NCBI GenBank assembly: GCA_003246895.1 | Contig: QKCL01000082.1 | Location: 1-56,571, forward strand | Source of the DNA: Spirochaetota bacterium | Lineage (GTDB): Bacteria > Spirochaetota > UBA4802 > UBA5550 | Length of the DNA: 56,571 bases | Direction: 5' to 3' | Shown: piece by piece, positions 53,176 to 56,571 of the stretch | Numbering within the stretch: position 1 is the stretch's first letter | How the letters are laid out: the number at the start of each line of letters is the position of its first letter | Notes under the pieces: model-generated | Told to the model about the DNA's origin: nothing | What the model saw: the letters and a program-made list of their open reading frames with translations, nothing else | The model's database searches: none | Program-made: the position numbers and the translations under genes

Positions 53176-55288
53176 CTATTCTTCGGGATCTGGTATTTTT
53201 TCCCATGAATTCATGTTCCTTATATTGACTTTCTTCATGTGTCTTCAGCTCCATGGTCCGTGCGTAAGCATATTCCCGGGCGGTTTCAATTATTTTTAGA
53301 TCTCTGGTTATATCCAGGAATTCGAATTCGTTTAATCCGTGCTGTTTAATTCCGGTCAGTTGCCCGCTTCCCCGTAGTTTGAGATCCATCTCTGCTATCT
53401 TAAATCCATCGTCTGTTTCAGTCATTATTTTAATTCTTTTAGCTGCAGTGTCTGAAATTTTCTCAGGATGGAGAAGTATACAGAAGGACTGATGTTCACC
53501 TCTGCCGACTCTCCCGCGAAGCTGGTGCAGCTGGGCAAGTCCGAATCTTTCTGCATGTTCAATTATCATGACATTGGCATTGGGGACATCAACCCCGACT
53601 TCTATTACCGTTGTGCTGACAAGTATATCAATAGAACCACTTAAAAAATCTTTCATGATGGATTCTTTATTTTCAGTTTCGATTCTGCTGTGAATGAGTT
53701 CAACCCGGTGATCCGGAAAAGATGATTTTAGTTCATAATATCTTGACTCTGCTGATTTTAAATCAGTTTTCTCTGAGTCCTCAATTAACGGAAGTACAAA
53801 ATAAATCTGTCTCCCTTCATTGAGGTACTTGAGCATCGAATTATAAATGCCGTTTATTCTCTCTGTTGTGAAGGAGAGGGTTTTTATCGGCAACCTGTCT
53901 GCAGGCTTTGCCCCTATTTTTACTGTATCAAGATCACCATACTGCGTCAGGCATAGCGATCTCGGTATGGGGGTTGCGCTCATGACAAGGAGATTTGGAC
54001 AGGCTGCTTTGTCTCTGAGTGCAGCCCTCTGTTTTACCCCGAATTTATGCTGTTCATCAATAATAATATACTGAAGATTCTTAAATTCAATTTTTTCCTG
54101 AAAGAGGGCGTGTGTTCCTATTATAATGTCTGCATCTCCTGAGGATATTTTTTTATATATCTCTTCCTTTTCTGTTGTTCCCTGGCTTCCTGTGATAAGT
54201 TCTATTTTAATAGATGAATCAATGTATTTTTTTGCAGTTGCATAATGCTGTCTGGCAAGAACCTCTGTGGGCACCATTATTGCTACCTGTCCCCTGTTTT
54301 CAATGATGAAGAGGGAGGTAGAAAGAGCAACAACGGTTTTGCCAGATCCGACATCTCCCTGTAGCAGCACGTTCATTGGTGTTTCTGATGCGAGATATTT
54401 ATCAATGATTTCTATTGACTTCTCCTGATCAGCGGTAAGCCTGAAGGGAAGATTCTTGATGAAATTATTCTGAAGTTTCATTTCTGCTGTATGGAAATTG
54501 TAGTGAATATTTTTTTCGCTGTAATGTCTCCTTGTGAAGAGGTAGAGGCTGAAGTAATATACTTCATTAAAGGCCAGTCTTTTTCTGGATAAGTCTGCTT
54601 CGTTCAAATTTTCGGGGAAATGTATTTTATACAGGGAGTATTCAAGTTCAGGCAGGCTGAAGTTTCTGCATTCTTCGTGTGAGAGAAAATCGGTTATGCC
54701 TATTTTGTGACTATAAAGAAGTTCTTTCAGTAATTTCCTGAAGCCTCTTGAATCGAAGCCTGCCCTTGAGAGTTTTTCTGTTGATCTGTACAACGGCACA
54801 ATGCGCCCGGTGTTGACATTAAAACCGTCATCGCAGAAGTCATATTCAGGATGAAAAATCTGTTTTTTGTTTTTGTGAATATTTATTTTTCCGGAAATAA
54901 TCAGAGGCAGACCCTCTGTGAATTTTTCCTTGAAATAAAAAATATTTCCGAAGAAAATCATTGAAAGTATATCTGTGCCATCAGACAGGGTGACGATTAT
55001 TCTCTTTTTCCCCTGTACAGATATGGAACAACCTGTAATTGTTCCTGAAACGGTCACATCCTCTCCGTCATTACATTCAATAATTTTTCTTAATGCCGAA
55101 CGGTCAATGTATCTTCTCGGACTGTAGTAGAGAAGGTCCTCGATTGTTGTAATACCTGCTTCAATCTTTAAGATGCTGGTTTTTTTTTCACCGATTCCCT
55201 TCAGGCATGAAACAGGGGAATCCAGTGCAATACTATTCTTCTTCTGCAATGTACCATACCGAATCAGGAATCTGGACATATCGTCCAT
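53159..55288 (-). CDS. recG: ATP-dependent DNA helicase RecG
   Basis: Branch-migrating helicase that rescues stalled forks, 709 residues. N-terminal wedge: SPVSCLKGIGEKK and YYSPRRYIDRS; motor: LLQGDVGSGKTVVAL, IIIDEQHKFG, VMSATPIPRSLCLT, STTVIEVGVDVPNA and QLRGRVGRGEHQS. Complete. The start is uncertain: the ATG codons at 55288 and 55279 overlap the upstream gene by 47-56 bases and lack a good ribosome site; a TTG at 55246 in frame is another option, and the conserved region begins only at about residue 24. Confidence 0.93.
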   Translation of the reverse strand: MDDMSRFLIRYGTLQKKNSIALDSPVSCLKGIGEKKTSILKIEAGITTIEDLLYYSPRRYIDRSALRKIIECNDGEDVTVSGTITGCSISVQGKKRIIVTLSDGTDILSMIFFGNIFYFKEKFTEGLPLIISGKINIHKNKKQIFHPEYDFCDDGFNVNTGRIVPLYRSTEKLSRAGFDSRGFRKLLKELLYSHKIGITDFLSHEECRNFSLPELEYSLYKIHFPENLNEADLSRKRLAFNEVYYFSLYLFTRRHYSEKNIHYNFHTAEMKLQNNFIKNLPFRLTADQEKSIEIIDKYLASETPMNVLLQGDVGSGKTVVALSTSLFIIENRGQVAIMVPTEVLARQHYATAKKYIDSSIKIELITGSQGTTEKEEIYKKISSGDADIIIGTHALFQEKIEFKNLQYIIIDEQHKFGVKQRAALRDKAACPNLLVMSATPIPRSLCLTQYGDLDTVKIGAKPADRLPIKTLSFTTERINGIYNSMLKYLNEGRQIYFVLPLIEDSEKTDLKSAESRYYELKSSFPDHRVELIHSRIETENKESIMKDFLSGSIDILVSTTVIEVGVDVPNANVMIIEHAERFGLAQLHQLRGRVGRGEHQSFCILLHPEKISDTAAKRIKIMTETDDGFKIAEMDLKLRGSGQLTGIKQHGLNEFEFLDITRDLKIIETAREYAYARTMELKTHEESQYKEHEFMGKNTRSRRIASLLS

Positions 55289-55538
55289 CTTTAGTATAAA
55301 AATAGGTGTAGTTTCTTGTGTCCCTGCCTGAGGTAATTTTTTTTATCCCGGTCCATTTTTTAATTATTCGTCCATCGTAACCAAAAATTGTAATTGAGAG
55401 ATTTTGGCCGGTGTATTCCTCAATTTTTCTCTGTGTAATATTTTTTTGTTCATAAGTGAAATAATATTTAAAATAGAGATAAATACCGAGAATTAGAAAA
55501 ATTATTAACACAAGAACAAGTATTTTAAGTTTTTTCAT
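55233..55538 (-). CDS. Small membrane-anchored protein of unknown function
   Basis: A 101-residue protein with an N-terminal membrane anchor or signal peptide (residues 4-24) followed by a basic, tyrosine-rich domain (ITIFGYDGRIIKKWTGIKKI). I start at the ATG at 55538 because AAGGA lies nine bases upstream; an in-frame ATG at 55571 would enter the gene upstream. It probably lies outside the inner membrane. No family recognised. Co-transcribed with the E1-like enzyme and recG. Confidence 0.6.
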   Translation of the reverse strand: MKKLKILVLVLIIFLILGIYLYFKYYFTYEQKNITQRKIEEYTGQNLSITIFGYDGRIIKKWTGIKKITSGRDTRNYTYFYTKDGRYVQIPDSVWYIAEEE

Positions 55539-55561
55539 ATTGCTTTCCTTGGAATTAGTAT

Positions 55562-56269
55562 TTATGAACATTCATTGCAGTTTTTATTTCTTGCAGCATT
55601 TATAAGATTAAATCTCATGTTAATTAAATCAATTAAAAGTATTCTGTTTGCAAGATAATTTTTTCTCAGAGCAAGATATTTTATGGCCTCCAGCGCCTGA
55701 ATAGAACCGATAACGCCCGCGGCTGCCCCAATAATTCCGTCATTAAAATTCTCGTTTTCACTGTCCAAAAAACAGGCAAGGCATAATGTTTTGCCCGGTT
55801 CGGTTAATGTGATTTGTCCGCGAAATTCGGAAACTCCGGCATGGAGAAGTGGGATGGAATGAGTAATGGATTTTCTGTTTAGAAAAAGACGAGTTTCAAA
55901 GTTATCAAGACAGTCTATCAGTAAGTCCTGTTTTTTGTAAAATTCGTCATCAAGTTCTTCCACAGTAGAATGAACAGCACATATATTGATGGAGCTGTTT
56001 AGAGAAAAAAGTTTATTTAGCGCAGTTTCTGCTTTTGGCTGTCCGATATCTGTTTCATTGAAAAGTATCTGTCTGTTGAGATTGGAATCTTCTATGATGT
56101 CATCATCAACGATTGTTATGTTTCCTATTCCTGCGGAAGCAAGATAGTACAGGAGGGGGCTGCCTAGTCCACCCGCTCCAGCCACAAGGACACTGGAATT
56201 TTTCAGTTTATTCTGTGCATCATCATTCCATTCAGAAACAGAATAATGTCGTAAGTATCTTTTTTCCAT
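55562..56269 (-). CDS. ThiF/MoeB/HesA-family adenylyltransferase (E1-like)
   Basis: A 235-residue enzyme that adenylates the C-terminal glycine of a small sulfur carrier such as ThiS or MoaD. ATP loop GAGGLGS (residues 31-37), DSNLNRQILF, DCLDNFETR, and paired CxxC zinc ligands CLAC and CNEC. Genes for a carrier, thiamine or molybdopterin synthesis are not adjacent, so ThiF, MoeB and HesA cannot be separated. The promoter ends so close to the ATG that the mRNA may be leaderless. Confidence 0.88.
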   Translation of the reverse strand: MEKRYLRHYSVSEWNDDAQNKLKNSSVLVAGAGGLGSPLLYYLASAGIGNITIVDDDIIEDSNLNRQILFNETDIGQPKAETALNKLFSLNSSINICAVHSTVEELDDEFYKKQDLLIDCLDNFETRLFLNRKSITHSIPLLHAGVSEFRGQITLTEPGKTLCLACFLDSENENFNDGIIGAAAGVIGSIQALEAIKYLALRKNYLANRILLIDLINMRFNLINAARNKNCNECS

Positions 56270-56276
56270 AACAGGG

Positions 56277-56304
56277 ATTATTATTATTGGAGCTTGTCTG
56301 TCAA
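56277..56304 (-). promoter_or_regulatory. Promoter of the E1-like gene
   Basis: Minus strand: perfect TTGACA (56304-56299), 16-base spacer, AATAAT (56282-56277). The ATG at 56269-56267 lies eight bases beyond, with no Shine-Dalgarno site, so a leaderless transcript is likely. Confidence 0.55.
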
Positions 56305-56325
56305 ATTAAAAGGTATGGTAAGAAT

Positions 56326-56359
56326 AAAAAAACTGCAGCCAAATGGCTGCAGTTTTTTT
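56326..56359. terminator. tRNA operon terminator
   Basis: AAAAAAACTGCAGCC (56326-56340) pairs fully with GGCTGCAGTTTTTTT (56345-56359), loop AAAT. On the minus strand it directly follows the tRNA-Tyr 3' end. Confidence 0.9.
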
Positions 56360-56440
56360 GGTGAGGGAAGGATTTGAACCTTCGAAGGCGACGCCGTCAG
56401 ATTTACAGTCTGATCCCTTTGACCACTCGGGAACCTCACC
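56359..56440 (-). tRNA. tRNA-Tyr (GTA)
   Basis: Acceptor arms GGTGAGG (56440-56434) and CCTCACC (56366-56360) pair over seven bases. Anticodon GTA is complementary to the TAC at 56404-56406, in the loop CTGTAAA. Class II with a long variable arm (GGCGTCGCC region), T-loop GGTTCAAATCC. Discriminator A, CCA not encoded. Confidence 0.95.
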
Positions 56441-56446
56441 TCTATG

Positions 56447-56519
56447 AGCTGGCGAGAGGAATTGAACCCCCAACATGCTGATTACAAATCAGCTGCTCTA
56501 CCGATTGAGCTACGCCAGC
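56447..56519 (-). tRNA. tRNA-Thr (TGT)
   Basis: Acceptor GCTGGCG (56519-56513) pairs with CGCCAGC (56454-56448). D-arm GCTCAATCGGTAGAGC, anticodon loop TTTGTAA with anticodon TGT, T-arm GGGGGTTCAATTCCTCT. 73 bases, CCA not encoded. Six bases separate it from tRNA-Tyr; one transcript is likely. Confidence 0.95.
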
Positions 56520-56533
56520 AAGTTATGTTGTAA

Positions 56534-56562
56534 GAGATAAAATTATGCGATAAAACTGTCAA
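56534..56562 (-). promoter_or_regulatory. Promoter of the tRNA operon
   Basis: Minus strand: perfect TTGACA (56562-56557), 17-base spacer, TATCTC (56539-56534), about 15 bases before the first tRNA base. Confidence 0.55.
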
Positions 56563-56571
56563 TAGAATTTT

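Noticed and set aside
1-56571. CRISPR arrays, insertion sequences, prophage or toxin-antitoxin islands
   Set aside because: No regularly spaced repeats, transposase, integrase or phage genes seen; the MORN protein is sometimes called an antitoxin but no toxin gene accompanies it.

Overview
The window looks like a chromosome segment of a spirochaete (Spirochaetota). The main evidence is a 660-residue protein that I recognise as the spirochaetal cytoplasmic filament protein CfpA. It sits between a vWA-domain membrane protein and a pyruvate,phosphate-dikinase-like protein, an order I recall from Treponema pallidum (about TP0746-TP0750). Two flagellar gene sets, a CsrA/FliW pair, many lipoproteins with relaxed lipoboxes, and pyruvate:ferredoxin oxidoreductase as a fermentative core enzyme fit this. 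The presence of flgH and flgI argues against an ordinary Treponema, Borrelia or Brachyspira; the exact lineage cannot be fixed from this sequence. I see no insertion sequence, prophage, CRISPR array or classical defence island.

Layout. 1-7000: loosely packed accessory genes (radical SAM enzyme, receiver-only response regulator, DHFR-like reductase, secreted or outer-membrane unknowns, acyl-CoA ligase, and a tandem pair of small membrane proteins, one broken by a single extra T). 7074-15047: one tightly packed plus-strand operon, mutL-coaC-coaB-Memo-AMMECR1-lipoprotein-lolC/E-lolD-PilZ-like. 15053-16345: a minus-strand pair (RsbW-like ATPase, LOG phosphoribohydrolase). 16486-24451: GH3 lipoprotein, hemW, then flgN-flgK-flgL-fliW-csrA and a YhhN membrane protein. 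25470-28988: nifJ, followed by a structured non-coding RNA candidate (6S-like) that appears to be read on the minus strand. 29322-37115: the CfpA locus. 37183-40044: MORN-repeat protein, tatC and pgk on the minus strand. 40227-43558: flgG-flgA-flgH-flgI-flgJ. 44265-53121: aspS-phoH-pgpH-ybeY-tilS-ftsH. 53159-56519: recG, a small membrane protein, a ThiF/MoeB-like E1 enzyme, and two tRNA genes, all on the minus strand.

Most interesting region. In the CfpA locus the gene just after cfpA encodes a protein whose C-terminal ~85 residues read like an HPr domain (histidine retained, Arg/Pro of the active site lost). The next gene encodes a PPDK-family protein whose PEP-binding half and phosphohistidine domain are intact but whose ATP-grasp half has lost several signature blocks. 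Together with the vWA/FHA-like membrane protein this suggests a PEP-driven phosphotransfer pathway built from a degenerate PPDK (Enzyme I-like) and an HPr-like carrier, linked genetically to the cytoplasmic filament. That is a hypothesis from motif reading only.

Other notable items: perfect dyads upstream of nifJ and of the acyl-CoA ligase, a 23-base palindrome after flgJ, a FlgH without a lipidation cysteine, a split coaBC, an AMMECR1/Memo pair without its radical SAM partner, and lysine-rich histone-like tails on two unrelated proteins, one of them TatC.
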